Shown in pieces: positions 1 through 13,000 of a stretch of DNA of 64,000 nt. Within the stretch, counting starts at the first letter, position 1; the number at the start of each line of letters is the position of its first letter. This DNA comes from Wuchereria bancrofti (taxonomy: Eukaryota > Nematoda > Chromadorea > Rhabditida > Onchocercidae), in NCBI GenBank assembly GCA_005281725.1, contig SSBO01000009.1, forward strand, positions 3,794,163-3,858,162, read 5' to 3'. The translations under genes and the position numbers were made by a program. The notes under the pieces are model-generated. The model made no database searches. It saw only the letters and a program-made list of their open reading frames with translations, and was not told the origin of the DNA.

Positions 1-3000
1 CCACTCCACAGTCTTGTTCAAAAACTTTCTCGTAACTTGTTTAGTATATACTTTAGATAATGTGTGAAAAATGAACCAATTTGAATTCATGACCTCTGAA
101 TGAAGTAGCAAGATTGCTTTAAGATCATTGGGTGATATTAGACATGAAAAATCGCTTTAATTAATAAGCATTGTTCAATCAAAATTATTTCGTAGCTTGC
201 TTAGTTATTTGAATATTAATTCAGATCTAATATTTCCGCTTATTAATTGAATTATGTTAAGGCTTTATTATACTAAAATTTTTTTTAGAACTTTTAGCTT
301 CTTTTATTACTTTGAGCATCAAGCATCAATGTAGATATTGATAATTAAAACGAAAAAAATTCCATTAATAAACAAAATTCTTATCGGTTGCAGAAGATTT
401 GATAAAAATAGATGTTGACTATTAATTTAAAATTTCAGCATTATTTCCTCTTATAATGTTGCTTAAAAGCGTATAACTTTTTACTGTAATGATATCATCC
501 GTTTTTTCTTCTTGCTAAAAAAATTTTTCGATCGAAAAGTATTGCCAGTACTGCATAAAATTACATATACCATGTTGAGATAAATTTTAAACAGTTTTCT
601 GTTAAAACTAGCATGAAATATTTGATTTGAGAAAAGTGAAATAAAAATGAAAAACAGCAATAATCGCTGTTTAATTTTAAGCACATTAACACTAAAAAAA
701 TATTCTTTTACTCATCTTAAATCCATTAATTTCCTTTTTTTTCCCCTTTTTTTGTAAGAAAGCTTTTAGCAATTCTCATATTTTGACTAAAAAAGCTTTT
801 TTTTTTTCCAAGAAACTATCCAATTTTTGAACGAATAATCAAAGTTTTACATAGGCACAAATTGTATAATATCTGGTGGGTGCAACATCTTATGGATATA
901 AATTACAAGCGAATCAATCAATAAGTCTATGCTTCAACATTGTACGCTTTTTGAGATTGGCAATTATTCCTTCTATCCACCAATCCCCTCGAGACTGACT
1001 TCATATTTCTAAAATTACAAAATAATAGAATTGAAGAAAGCAACTCATAAAGCGTCCAAAATTTGCATCTATTTTGATGGTTAGAATCTAAACATTCGAA
1101 AAATGTTGCTCGATGAAATGAATTCAAGTTTCTTTTCTTTCATACAATTTTTTGCTTTATATACATTTCGGTCTAATTTATGCATTTTCAAACCTTTTAA
1201 ATACAGTTTGCAGTTGTCATTTGCATTCTCAGCTAGACTATTATGGCTGACATTTAATTCTTGAATAACAGAAAAAGTATTATAGCATTGAATTCTAGCC
1301 TTCGACAGGTATGCAGCAAATAGCTGACTAATCATCATATTACATCATATAACTGGTTCCATGCAGCTTATGCATAGTTTACTGTAACTTAGTTTTTTTT
1401 TTTTTTTTTTTAGAAGAAGCAATGAAGAATGATCAAAAAATCTGGATAACTCCAGACTATGACTTAATTTAAAAGTTTTTTAAAGTATTTTTTGCTGGTT
1501 ATAAATCATTTGATGCAAAATGCCCTAAAAACAAAAATACCATTGTTTTTCAATTGATGTTACAGCTGTTTGTAGTAAAAAATCTAAAGTCTGAAGGGAG
1601 TGTAATCATAAATTACTTTTGAAAAAAAAAACGCAAATACATCACTATGCATTACTTTAACGTGTCATTTTGAAACTTCCAATATCTTACCTCTCTCTCT
1701 TCAAGAACTTTCGGAAGAAACTATTCTGCTTCTTTGAAGTTTACATTTTTGGCCTCTCTTATTAAATTTTAATCAAGATTTGATAGAATTTCAAGAGTGG
1801 AAGAAAAGGAAGATGATGAGAGTGAGGTACATTTTTCTTAATAACTCCTATATTTGTGTATTAAAATTATTTACAAAAAAGGAGATTTTAAAATTTATTG
1901 TTACCTTTACTGAATGATTTGGCATTACTATCAAATAATTATTTATTATCTGTTTTACAAATTATAGAATTCACTTTTAATGTTTTAAACCAATATTAGC
2001 TTTTTTAGGGAATGAAAATGATTTAGTTCGAAATCACTTCGCTATAATTTTGAATCGATGAACACTAAAAACGAATCAATTCAAAATCATTTGATACTTT
2101 CGAACTTTTATAATTGCGAACTAAACTTTTGTCATTCTTGAAATTTTACGAAAGCTTCCTGCTTCCTTAACTTTTTGCTTTTAATAAAAATGAATTTCGG
2201 AAATGAAAGGATGAAGAATTGATTAATTCATGCTCTATTGTTAAATGCTCCAAGTCACTCAGTGAAGTGCATAATAAGTTTATATATTTTGATCATCACT
2301 AGTTGATAATGCTTCATAGTTATAGCCATTTTTCCATTCATCCGACCGGTCCATTCAATCCGTTTAGGAATTACTGATCCGGAATCACTTGTGTGAGAAT
2401 CTTTAAAGAAACCATTCAATTTTTTTACTGATTCTAAAGAATATGCACATTGCGTTTTTGTGTAATTTAAGTTCGACTTTCTTGGAAAATTTTCTGTGAC
2501 TGCAAGATTTTGCGTGCGATGGTCTAAAACATTTGCTAGGCCAAAGAGTGTGACTTTATCTCTTTCAGAACAATTCTATTTCATCCTTCATAGTATGTGC
2601 GAATCATCGAGGGTCACTGCGAAATTTGAGACATTTACCAAGACCGAATAAAAATTTTTATTGGAGTTAAATTTTTGTCTTTAAAATTTATTAATCAATC
2701 ATCTGATAAGAAATTTAGGCGAAATAACCAAAATGCGCAAAAAAATTTTTATTTGAACCACTGATTCATGCAGCAATTTTATTTAGGAGAAACCTGAAGC
2801 AATAATTCAGAAAACTGATAGATTTTTAGTTTGGCTAATAATTTCATTTTTTTAATGACAACATTAGCATTACATTTATGGAACGAGTGAAAGTCATAGT
2901 CTATTGAAAGGCGGTAGGATTTGAAAAGTTCAAACAAACAAATTCCAACTATCGGAGCTTTTTCAAACTGTCATCCCGCTTGGCTCTACTCTATTACACT

Positions 3001-6000
3001 TACTTATCATATAATGTTAATCGGTATGTCCTTCACTTCTTTTCATCAGCGATATAATGTTCATTTCTCATTAATTTTTAATACTTCTTTAGCATTTAAG
3101 TATCTCGAAAGGATGTTTTTATTTTTTCCAAAGAAAAAAGTTTTCTTTTTATTTTGTCAGAAACGAATTCTGAAAATAATTTTGATCATTCAAGGACGAA
3201 TTGATGACTTTCTCTACTATGAATCTTTTCATTGTAATAGAGTGAACATAGTTTAAAATTCATTTCGCTGGTATTCTTATTTTATATACACAGTTAATAC
3301 TTTTTGGAAAAGTTTTAAATTCCACGAAAATTTATCGTGGAAATTATCAATTCAAAGTTAATGCAAACATATTAATTTGAATTTGATTATGAAAAATTTT
3401 CTGTTTTCAGTATATCCCTTAGAAGCTGAGATATTTTAAAATGTTTGCGAGTTTTTTTTGTTTTGCATCCGAATGTTGCTAATATAATTATCTAGTAGCC
3501 TTCTTACTCTTGGCTTCAATCCTGGTAAAATGAAAGTTCAATGGCTTATTTTTTTTTTCAACAATCAAAACAACAATATTTTTTAGGTAGCATAGTAATG
3601 AAGTGGTTAAGAGAAAGAACCACCTCAAATTTCAACGTTTTAAGTTTGCTGAAGCATTTAACCAATTGTCACTGATTGGGCAATTTTTTACTTCTAATTA
3701 TTTCCGTAGCCATAATACTTTGTTGTTGCATGGGAGTGAAAAAATTGGAAATTTGTTAATTTTCTGATATTAAAATTTTAGCTTTCTTCTTGAGACAACA
3801 AATTTCATGCGAAATAATTTAGTAAGGAAAAAAATGATCTCTATTTATGTCAATTTCTGCCATGTTCCGCTCTACCTATTCCGAAAAACTTTTATATTTT
3901 GTTGCAATTTTATAATTAAAATTAAAAAAAACTTTTTCTGCTTACATGCTCGCTTAACTTGCATCCGTAACACGTATCCTTGATAATAAATATTTAACAA
4001 TGAGAGATTTGACATAAAACATAAAATATAAATGTTAAAATAAGTGCTTCTGAAGTGGGAGAGCAAAATAGTAAGTTAGTATCAACAATAGGATTTTTGT
4101 TTAAAATAAACATAGAATTTTGATAGTTGTTTCTAAGTGTACTTCTAAAACATGGATGTAGTTTGAAATTAAGTTTGTTTCTCTACTGTTATTGAACTAC
4201 AGAACAATACGTAAATTTCATTGGAATTTGAAACATAAATTTATTTATTCATCTTTTTTGACTGAAGAAGAAATTTGAAACAAATTATGCTGCTAATTTC
4301 TACTTCATTCTCATATCTTTAATTATTTTTGTAATGAAAGTATTTGATTTTTGCCCAAAAAAAAAGAAAAAACTAAACACGCTTCTTCTTTTTTACAACC
4401 ACTTTCGAAATACAATGTTTACGAAAACTGAAATTTTCGATATAGAACGATTTCCTGTTTTTTCCTTTATATTTTCAATAAATCTAAATATAGCCAAAAA
4501 AATTTTATCTTCTACTTGTCTGTTTCATCTACAATTTTCATATACTTCAGCCGAAAAAAAGTATAATCTAATCCTAATAAATAATAATAAAAATAATAAT
4601 GGTAATAATAAATAATAATAACAATAATAATAAAATATTAATGATACAGATTGATATGCACAATTCAGCTTGTACACCATTACTGTATAATATGGTAATT
4701 ATCTTAGAATATGAAGTGTTGATTATACTTTATCATGCTATCAGTAAAGTAATGATTTGGTCTTTTATTTGTAAATAAGAAAAATATAATAGTTTGAGTA
4801 TTAAAAACATTTGTTCTTTTTTCTTTCGATCTATTAACTGGCTGAAAATGTTGCAGAAATGTACGATTTCTATCAACATCAACGTTCACCGTTAAATGAT
4901 AAAAAAGAATATAACAATTTTTCACAAGAAACGTTTTGTTCACGAAAAAAGTTTGTTTGCCATTTTCATAAATTGGAAATTCCTTCTCTTAAGGTTTCAT
5001 TTTATATCCAGTGCTATCAAAGATAAAAATAATCTAAGTTAATTTTTAAATGCATTGATTGAATGATACTTGAAAGAAATTTTATTTAATCCAAAGTGTT
5101 TACAGCTTAAAAATAGTTATTGTTTCTTTAAGTACCACTTAAAAACAGAAACAATGATGAAATGTCATTTAGATTTTACACTCATTAATTTAAATGCCTA
5201 TGGAAACTATAAAAGAATGTGTAGAAGTAAACCGATATTTCATTAAGTAAAAATGATTTTTACAAGTTTGATATAAATTTAAACCAACTACCTCATTCTA
5301 ATTCTATAATATTTACTAAGCTGTTGTCTTTAAAAGAAAGCATTAGTTCTTTTTTTTTTCCTTCATTTCACCATCCTCTGCCACATTTCATTCTCTTTTA
5401 ATTAAGATTTAAAAATTTTTTTTCTTATTCTACCAAATTTGTAGTATATAATAAATAATATCAAATTTCGAGTAAAACATGAAAAATATTCTTGTCAAAC
5501 ATTGAAGTTAATGAAAAAAAAAAAAAAATTGTGTCAAAATATTAGGGAAAAAATGAGAGGGATGAAAAGATTCATTAATTCACAGTTGTCAATATCCCGT
5601 CTGAATTCAAAAATGTCCGATAAATCTTCTTCCAAAACATTACTATTACACCAACGTATCTTTTTCATTCTAATTAAGATCTTTAAAATTGACTTTCCCT
5701 TATGATACTAATTTCTCTTATATTCATTTTTTTCTTGTCCTAATATTCGCTTATCTTTTTTACTTTCGAACTATTTTCTTTTAATTTTCTATTATTATTT
5801 TATTAATTTTTTTTTTTTTGAAATTTTTATGTCAATTCTATGATTTACTTCTGTGAAAAATGTTAATAGATAGGTTTTAATTTGAGTAAGAGGAAATTTA
5901 TAAGCAATGTTGTTTACGCTTGATATTTATTTTTTTTCGATACAAAAAGGGAAAAATTTTGTTCAAAAACTTCACGTCGTCGAATTTGTTCGATGTCTTT

Positions 6001-6032
6001 ACTATCTCTGTAATTCTGTTTATTTCTTTCAG
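1..6032. other. No gene recognised; AT-rich flank
   Basis: I find no exon here with a recognisable domain. The longest open frames, such as 2921-3256 (+), are low-complexity and Phe/Lys/Ile-rich, as expected by chance at this composition. The missing 5' exon(s) of the synaptotagmin-like gene starting at 6033, including any transmembrane segment, could lie here, but I could not pick them out. Homopolymer A and T runs are frequent. Confidence 0.5.
4576..4640. repeat. Imperfect (AAT)n microsatellite
   Basis: A run of AAT/AATA triplets with occasional G and C interruptions, followed by further AT-rich sequence. It is a simple-sequence repeat with no coding sign. Confidence 0.8.
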
Positions 6033-8584
6033 TTTGTGCAACAAATCACTACTCAGTCGTGTCCCAAGCGTTACTTCATTTTGGAATGATATGGCGGAAT
6101 CAAAACACAATGGTTTGCCAATAACTCCAACATTTATGGATGACAAACAAGCTGGTAATTGTCAGGTGACAAATATGTATAATATGACAGGTTTACTTAT
6201 AGTGCCGATCATTTTTTCTGTAGATGAATATTTCAAATAGTTATTCTAATCTTTCATATTGAAAAGTAATGCTACATTCAATTTGACACCAGTAAGATAG
6301 ATTGATTCTGTCAATAGTCTGAAATTACAAGTTCAGGAAGATGATGAATGTTCCGTGAAACATTATGAATCCGGATTTTGCGAAAAATCTCCTGATCTCT
6401 GCTGTGTTAGAGGTACATTAACATTTTCGCTTCGTTATGATTTCATTCATCGTGTATTAATGGTCCACGTCATTCGAGCTAACGGTATCCCTGCTGAAGT
6501 AAGATTTGAAGATTTTTTTTGAAATCAAATTACTCCTTAAATTTTTAAATTTTGGCAGAAAATTAAAGTAAACACTATTAGGACTAAATTATTATTGCCT
6601 TAATTCTTGTCCTGAACTCTTTCTTTCTTATTAATCACTATAAAAATTCAGAATTCGGAACCGTATGTAAAACTTTGTCTGTTACCGGAAAGGCGGAATC
6701 AATATAAAACTCGTATTTTCAAAAATTGCTCTGATCCAGAATGCAACGAAATGTTTTCATTTGATGTCAGTCATGCCAATTTATCAAGCAGAATGTTACA
6801 GGTAAGTCTTTTTTTGAAAAGTATTTAGCAGTAAGTAATTTCCTGCTTTCTATATGAATATTTAAAATCTATTCTATCTAGGTTAATTAAAGAATAGTTA
6901 ATCCATCAATTAATATCACTACCGTTCCACTAAAGAATAACTTCACCTTGAGAAGCTATGTATTTCTACTCAATTCATTAACTTCGCTTTGTCTTTAGCT
7001 ATGTTGACAAAGTAGAAGCATATAAAAATAAATTATTGAAGTCAAAATGGTCCGTATTGCCTTCAACTAATTATTATCACAATTGACCATTCTGCAACCG
7101 ATCTTGCAATTCATCACCTTTCTACTATAATCTATGATGACGAAGACGTGTGAAGAGTTGATGGATTTTTTGCAGTTCACTGTATACAATTTTGTTCGTT
7201 TTACGCGACATGGTCTCGTAGGTAACGTCATCTTGCGTGATTTGTTCGAGAAATCAGAATTGAGCACGTGGACTGAGCATACTATGCAAATTATAGGCAC
7301 CCCGGTTTGTTTTCTGAATCACAGTGATTATTCAGTCAGAATTTTTTGTTAGTTTTGACAATGACATTCTTTTTTAGGGTAAAGATGATTTCGGTGACTT
7401 ATTGGTTTATTTGTCATATTCCATAGCTGATCGGAAATTGTACGTTACGGTCTCAAAAGCATATAATTTAAGACCAATGGATATTACTGGTGCTTCAGGC
7501 AAGCATTAATTTTTTTAGCACTCGATAAAATTCCTAAAAAAGTGCCATAGTAATATGGCTAGAGTAAGTTTCGAACCATCCGTATGTGATACCGGTTTTA
7601 AAAACTTGTCAGTAACCGCACTATTCCTTTTAAAATGTTTTGGCTTTAATTTATACTTTTCCTAATTTTTTGTTCCAATTTAATTTGTCCACACAATTTA
7701 GAAAATGAAAATGAAGTAATTCTACCTGACATTGTGTCAACAACAATGTCACTGATAAAAAAAAGAATATAAAATTGTGGTTTTCCTTTCAGACCCTTAT
7801 GTTAAAATCGAACAAATTTATCAGCGACGACGTGTAAAAGCACGTAAAACGTCAATCAAACGAGCTAATCTAAATCCCGTATATCACGAGTGCCTCGAAT
7901 TTGACCTTCCTTTGAATGAAATCGAAGGAACTAATTTATTAGTTCGCGTAATGGATTGGGATAGGTGAGAATTAGTTCAGAACATTGCTTAAATTATTGT
8001 TGTTTATCAAACAAATCGTTTATTGATCTGTTTAACAATGTAAACGACTTTAATTTTAATTACTTCAGTCTGCTGTTAACATTTGCATATTCATTTATTT
8101 AAAGCTTTGTATAACTGTATAGCACTTTATAGGATTGGTCATGATGATTTGCTTGGTTGTTGTATTATTGGTAATAATAGTCCAATGCCAGAAGGCAGGA
8201 AACAATGGATGGATTGTTTCAGGGATTTAACTATTAATGCGATTTGTGACGACTCGGTCAGTATAAATTTTAACTCTCCTTTTTCACTGGCAATTTAATT
8301 TAACTTTCAGCGATGAAATTCAGGAGCTTTTGTAAAAACTGATACTCATGAAATGATTAAGTTCTTTTAGCCATTTTTGATCGTCGCATTATTACTATAT
8401 ATGAACAGTTCAGATAAAAAATATACATAAGTTTTTGATGATGGAATGTTTGCATAAATAGTCCTTGCTAGAAGTGCTCATTATGTTGAAAAGATTTCAG
8501 GATCGTCAACCGATTGGTACATGGTATAGTATTCTGGATGAAGTACCCGAAGAGTTTCGTAAAGTTCCAAAAGCGAAGAAATGA
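6033..8584 (+). CDS. Synaptotagmin-like tandem C2 protein, 5' end unresolved
   Basis: Eight exons fit in phase: 6033-6165, 6337-6498, 6652-6801, 7176-7304, 7378-7498, 7793-7964, 8133-8256, 8501-8584 (TGA). Exons 2-4 encode a C2A domain (SEPYVKLCLLPERR, then YNFVRFTRHG). Exons 5-8 encode C2B (MDITGASDPYVKI, RRRVKARKTSIKRANLNPVY, VMDWDRIGHDDLLG) and a WYSILDEVP tail. In synaptotagmins the C2 domains bind calcium and phospholipid and drive regulated membrane fusion. The C2B calcium aspartates are present. C2A has Asn and Val where loop 3 normally has Asp-x-Asp, and loop 1 also lacks its Asp, so C2A is probably calcium-independent. The intron after exon 5 uses a GC donor. The first modelled exon starts within a codon, so an N-terminal exon, perhaps with the membrane anchor, is missing. 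It could be a divergent SNT family member or another double-C2 protein. Confidence 0.85.
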
Positions 8585-10012
8585 GATGAGAGAAATAACG
8601 AATGAAACCTTTGCACTAAGTAGGATAACCGGCCAAGAAAGAAAGGAGATAATGGAGGGAGAAGAATTGATTAAAGGAGATCGACCAGTTGTCACATAAA
8701 GATAATTACGAGCAGCTCATTGAAAGAATTCGTAAGATCGTTGTCGAATGTGTGAATGTCCAAGCTGTAGAGATAGATGCTCAAGTAATGAGAAGAAATG
8801 AAGCAATTATTTTGATTATGAAAATGTTCAGGACTTTAGAGATAGTGAGAAAGGAGAAAAAAAAAGAAGCTCAGAAATCCTTTCTTCACTTGAAATTTTG
8901 AATTATTTCTCGACACTTCTTCAGAAGATTAGCAAAGAAATTCTCTCACGGAACTCTCATACTTTATCGATCGCTACATCTTTTCACTGAAGCTTTATAA
9001 TGGTGTCTTATCTTCTATACTTCTTTTTTGTCTTTTCTCAATTCAGATTTTATCGATTCACTAAGTTCTTTCAATAAAAAAAAAAAAAAAAAACACGAAA
9101 AGAGGAGATTTCTTCTTCATTTATTCTTGAGAAAATCTTAATTTATGAATTTATGTGGCGGATTATAATTTTTTTTTGAATTTCCCTTCTTACCTCTTAA
9201 TTTGATTTTCGATTTGAGCTCCTCACTTGGAATTTTATGTAACTAGAAAAGCCACTTAAAAGTCAGTGACTTTTTAACGTTAAGTTTACAAGGAAAGTTT
9301 TTTTCTGTGTAAATATTTGAGTTTTCCGGGAAAGCCGAAAAGTGCTGTTCACACATAGAGGAATTACTCTTCAAATTTGTAATGGAAATTAAAACTCAAC
9401 GATTTTTTCGTTCCGGAATACGGGTTTACTTCCTTTTAATGATTGCTTTAAATTGTTATTTTACTACAAATGAACGCTTACATAACATGAAATTAATTTA
9501 ATTAGGCATCGCATAGCGATCTCTCAAATATACCCAATAAAAATTCATGCGAGATGGACATTCACCATACTACGGTTATGTCTATCATTGTTTTTGCTAA
9601 TACATTATTGACATTCTGATAAATAACCGATTGTATCGCATTAAACTTTGAATTTAAACTTTCCAACAATATTGAAATTGATAGAATGAACTCTGTGAGA
9701 CAACAGTTTTGTTTATTAGCACTATCAAATAATGCTAATGGCAGAGGACCCAGTAATCAATACAGACAAAAACATGCCTTTGGTCACATTATGGGGGACA
9801 GAGACATAATGATGCTTACCAAAGAACTTAGTTCTCACCGATATTTTGTGATGAAATGTCGAAAATTTTGAAGTATAGATTATGTAATCACTGCAATTTA
9901 CCGCTAATGAATTGATGCTAGCATGAAAAAATAAATTTTTTTCCTAAGGGAAAATTTGAAAGTACAAAGCTTTCGAAGTGCACATTCCAAAGTTCCTACT
10001 CTTTTCCATAAG
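8585..10012. other. Convergent intergenic region / 3' UTRs
   Basis: This lies between the 3' ends of the synaptotagmin-like gene (+) and the amnionless-like gene (-). A purine-rich open stretch (8514-8901) overlaps the 3' end in other frames and looks like UTR. AATAAA at 9073-9078 runs into a long A tract and is a possible polyadenylation signal for the plus-strand gene. A short open frame at 9686-9871 (+) has no recognisable motif. Confidence 0.5.
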
Positions 10013-13000
10013 TTACTTTTCTTTTATATCATCAACAATTTCCTCATCGAATGCAATATTTTCAAAAGTTGAACTGTATTCTGACGCTGATTTCATCGAA
10101 GAATTCTGAAATGAGCAACTCCTAACGTTTTATTGCAAGCTTTATAAAAAATTTATAGCTAAAATTCGAGATTTCAATAACCTGAACACCATCTCTGACA
10201 GTATGGGAAATAGGTCCTTCATTACGCAGCAATTCAAGTTCATCTTCAGTTTTCGCACCTCTCCAATGAACTGCTTCGTAGACTGAATTTTGTTTCGATA
10301 GCCCTCGAAAACTAAAATTATTTATTTAGCGTTTCTCGCAACTGAAGGATTCTCAAATTCCAGTTGAATTAAAAAGATTACAATTAGTCCCACTTTAAAG
10401 GTAGGCAGTCGGTACAGGTGCTTACTTGGTAAAATCAAAATTTCGCCTAATTGCCAAGATGACTCCAATGACAATTGCACTAACGGCAAGCAGTGAAATG
10501 AGAGCCAGTATAAGATCATCTGAAGTGAAAATTCGAATGTTACTAGTAATCTCGTAGGAAATTTGAAATTATTCGAGTAGACTATTTTTTTAACGAGAAA
10601 CTACAAACTTCCAAACTCGGAGAAAAAAAAGATTGATAAAATTAAAGAATACCTTTAACGAAACTATGAAAATCCACCGAAACTATCTCTTCAATTTCAG
10701 TTACTGTCATTGAATGTAAAACTCCTATAAATTTTTTAACTGCTTTAATTTAGGAATCGATCGATAAAGTTTGTATCTTTGCATCCCTACTAAAATTTTT
10801 TACTACTTTTTTAAAATTTTGAGAAAAAAATTTTGAGGAAAATTAGTACTGCAGAAAACCACAAATAGATTAATCAACAATATTGATATCACCAATGTTG
10901 ATAGACAGATTAAAGATGAGTTTTGTGAGCCTCTTTATCTAGATTAATTTACCTCAACAAAACATAAAATTTTTGGGTTATCCAAATTTGATTTATATTT
11001 TCTGATTTGGCAAGCATTACCAAAATTATTCTGCACAAATCCGGCTAAATCTTTCAGTATGCCACGATAGATTTGCTCATCGAATGGATGTGTTGCATCC
11101 TCTCGTGCGAGAACAACGATCTTAAGAGTAAATTGTTACACAGAGACTAAAGTTAAAATTGAGAGTGCAGAAAACAAAGCATTATTTAATTATTAGTTCT
11201 TGCTCATTATTGTTTATAAAATACTTGTTTCCACTGCTGATATATCCCAGATCTACATGTTAGCCAAGTGTCCCATCCGAGTTTTTAAACAGTATCTTCG
11301 ATGAAGTCTCAAGTTATAAGAAACAATTTTACTTGATTAAAAAGTGTTAACATTGCAACTCAGTCCATATCTGTCAAATTATTTACAAACTATGTTAAAT
11401 TCTTAAAACTAAAAAAAACATTTTTAAATAAATTATTAAATATTGTTAATGGCGTGCAAATGGACATTAATAAATGTAAATTATATGAAAACTAAATTGT
11501 AGTTTTTTCATAAGAGATATCAAAATGATTTGTAATAATAAACTTTGTAGTAATAAACTTTGTTATATTTTTTTTACCACAGCATTCTCATTTTTCATGC
11601 TACCTGATATTGTGGCAAAGAATCATTATGATCGATACGTAAACTGGCAATATCCAATTCGTATTTATTTACGATTCTATTTTCTTTTTTATAATTTTCG
11701 ACTTGCTTTTGAAATTTGTCAAAGTTGAACAATGTTGCGCGAAAACGAAGCATGGAACCTAAGAGTAAAAATAATGATATTAGTGCAAATTTCTGGATTT
11801 CAAATCCCGTAGGAAATTCTTGCTAGGAAATAGTAGCAGTGACAATGATTATATTAGCAGCAAACATCTAAATTTTAAATCCCTGAAGAGTTTCTTTGTA
11901 GGATATCTTACTTCATCTTCTCGAAAAATTTCCGAAACTGAAAACTATAGAAAGCATCGAAATTTGCATAGCATTAGATTTTAAAACAATTAAATTCTAT
12001 GAAAGTACATGAGAATTTTTTCACTGAGAAAATATCAAATCATAAGGAAAAGGAGAAAACTTTAATGAAAAAATCTTCCAGTAATTTTTTCATTTTATGA
12101 GTAATGAGGAAGAAAAAAAGAACAAGAAAAAATTATTGTTGACATTTCTAGACTAATTATTCATTTCTTGGGTCAATGTTTTGGCCTATTCCTGAATCAA
12201 AAGTACGATCTTTAATAAATGAAGCAATATCTATTATCCATTTCCTCTCCTTCCTCTAATTATTATTTTAACAATTCAATTAGGCCCAATTTTCAAACTT
12301 ACCACATATTTCGCAGCAATGGCCAATTGGTCGAAGCATTCGGCTGCATTTCGGAGCTGTTTTTGACTGACACTGCTGATAGGAACATATCAAAGCCAAT
12401 TTCTGCAAGTTGGCCTAAGTAAGTTATGAAGACTTTCCAAGGCGGACCTCAGTTAAAATTTATCGCATTTTTCCTTCGTTCCGTAACTTGTAAAACGGTT
12501 TCCATAGAGCTGGGATTACGCAACAAAATGATTACAATCAAGCAATCAAAGTGATTAATGATTGTCTATCAATACTGCAATTTTGAGTTTGGAAAGAAAG
12601 TAACATTTTACTCTAATCAAACTTCTAAATTGTCACAAAATGAAGCAATTCATTGACTTCGGTATACACTTATGAAATTTTCAAAAACAATGTCTGATCA
12701 AATGCAGGCTTCAAACATCAAAAAAAAAAATGGAATTGCGAATTTCTCCTTTATCCGCCATATTTTTTATCTGATCGTTCCCAAGCAGCAAATCATCTCC
12801 TACAGAAAAATGTCTCCAGAAATACCGATTCGGAAAAACTTTACAGGAGTTCATCGAATTTTAAAGCACAGATTTCTCTGTGATCAGCTTGCTTCTTTCT
12901 AGTTAATTGTTACAATCTCTACCTTGATTAATGTTTATAAAATTCAAAAATTTTAAACCTTTCAAAAAATTTACAAAGATTTAAACTTTAGAATCTGAAA

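Noticed and set aside
2921..3256. 111-codon plus-strand open frame
   Set aside because: Low-complexity Phe/Lys/Ile composition, no motif, and about the length expected once per window by chance at this A+T content.
3591..3665. tRNA-like A-box (TAGCATAGTAATGAAGTGG)
   Set aside because: No matching B box and no cloverleaf; the similarity stops after the first part.
8689..8901. 70-codon plus-strand frame after the synaptotagmin-like stop
   Set aside because: Purine-rich 3' UTR-like sequence; no splice evidence linking it to the gene and no motif.
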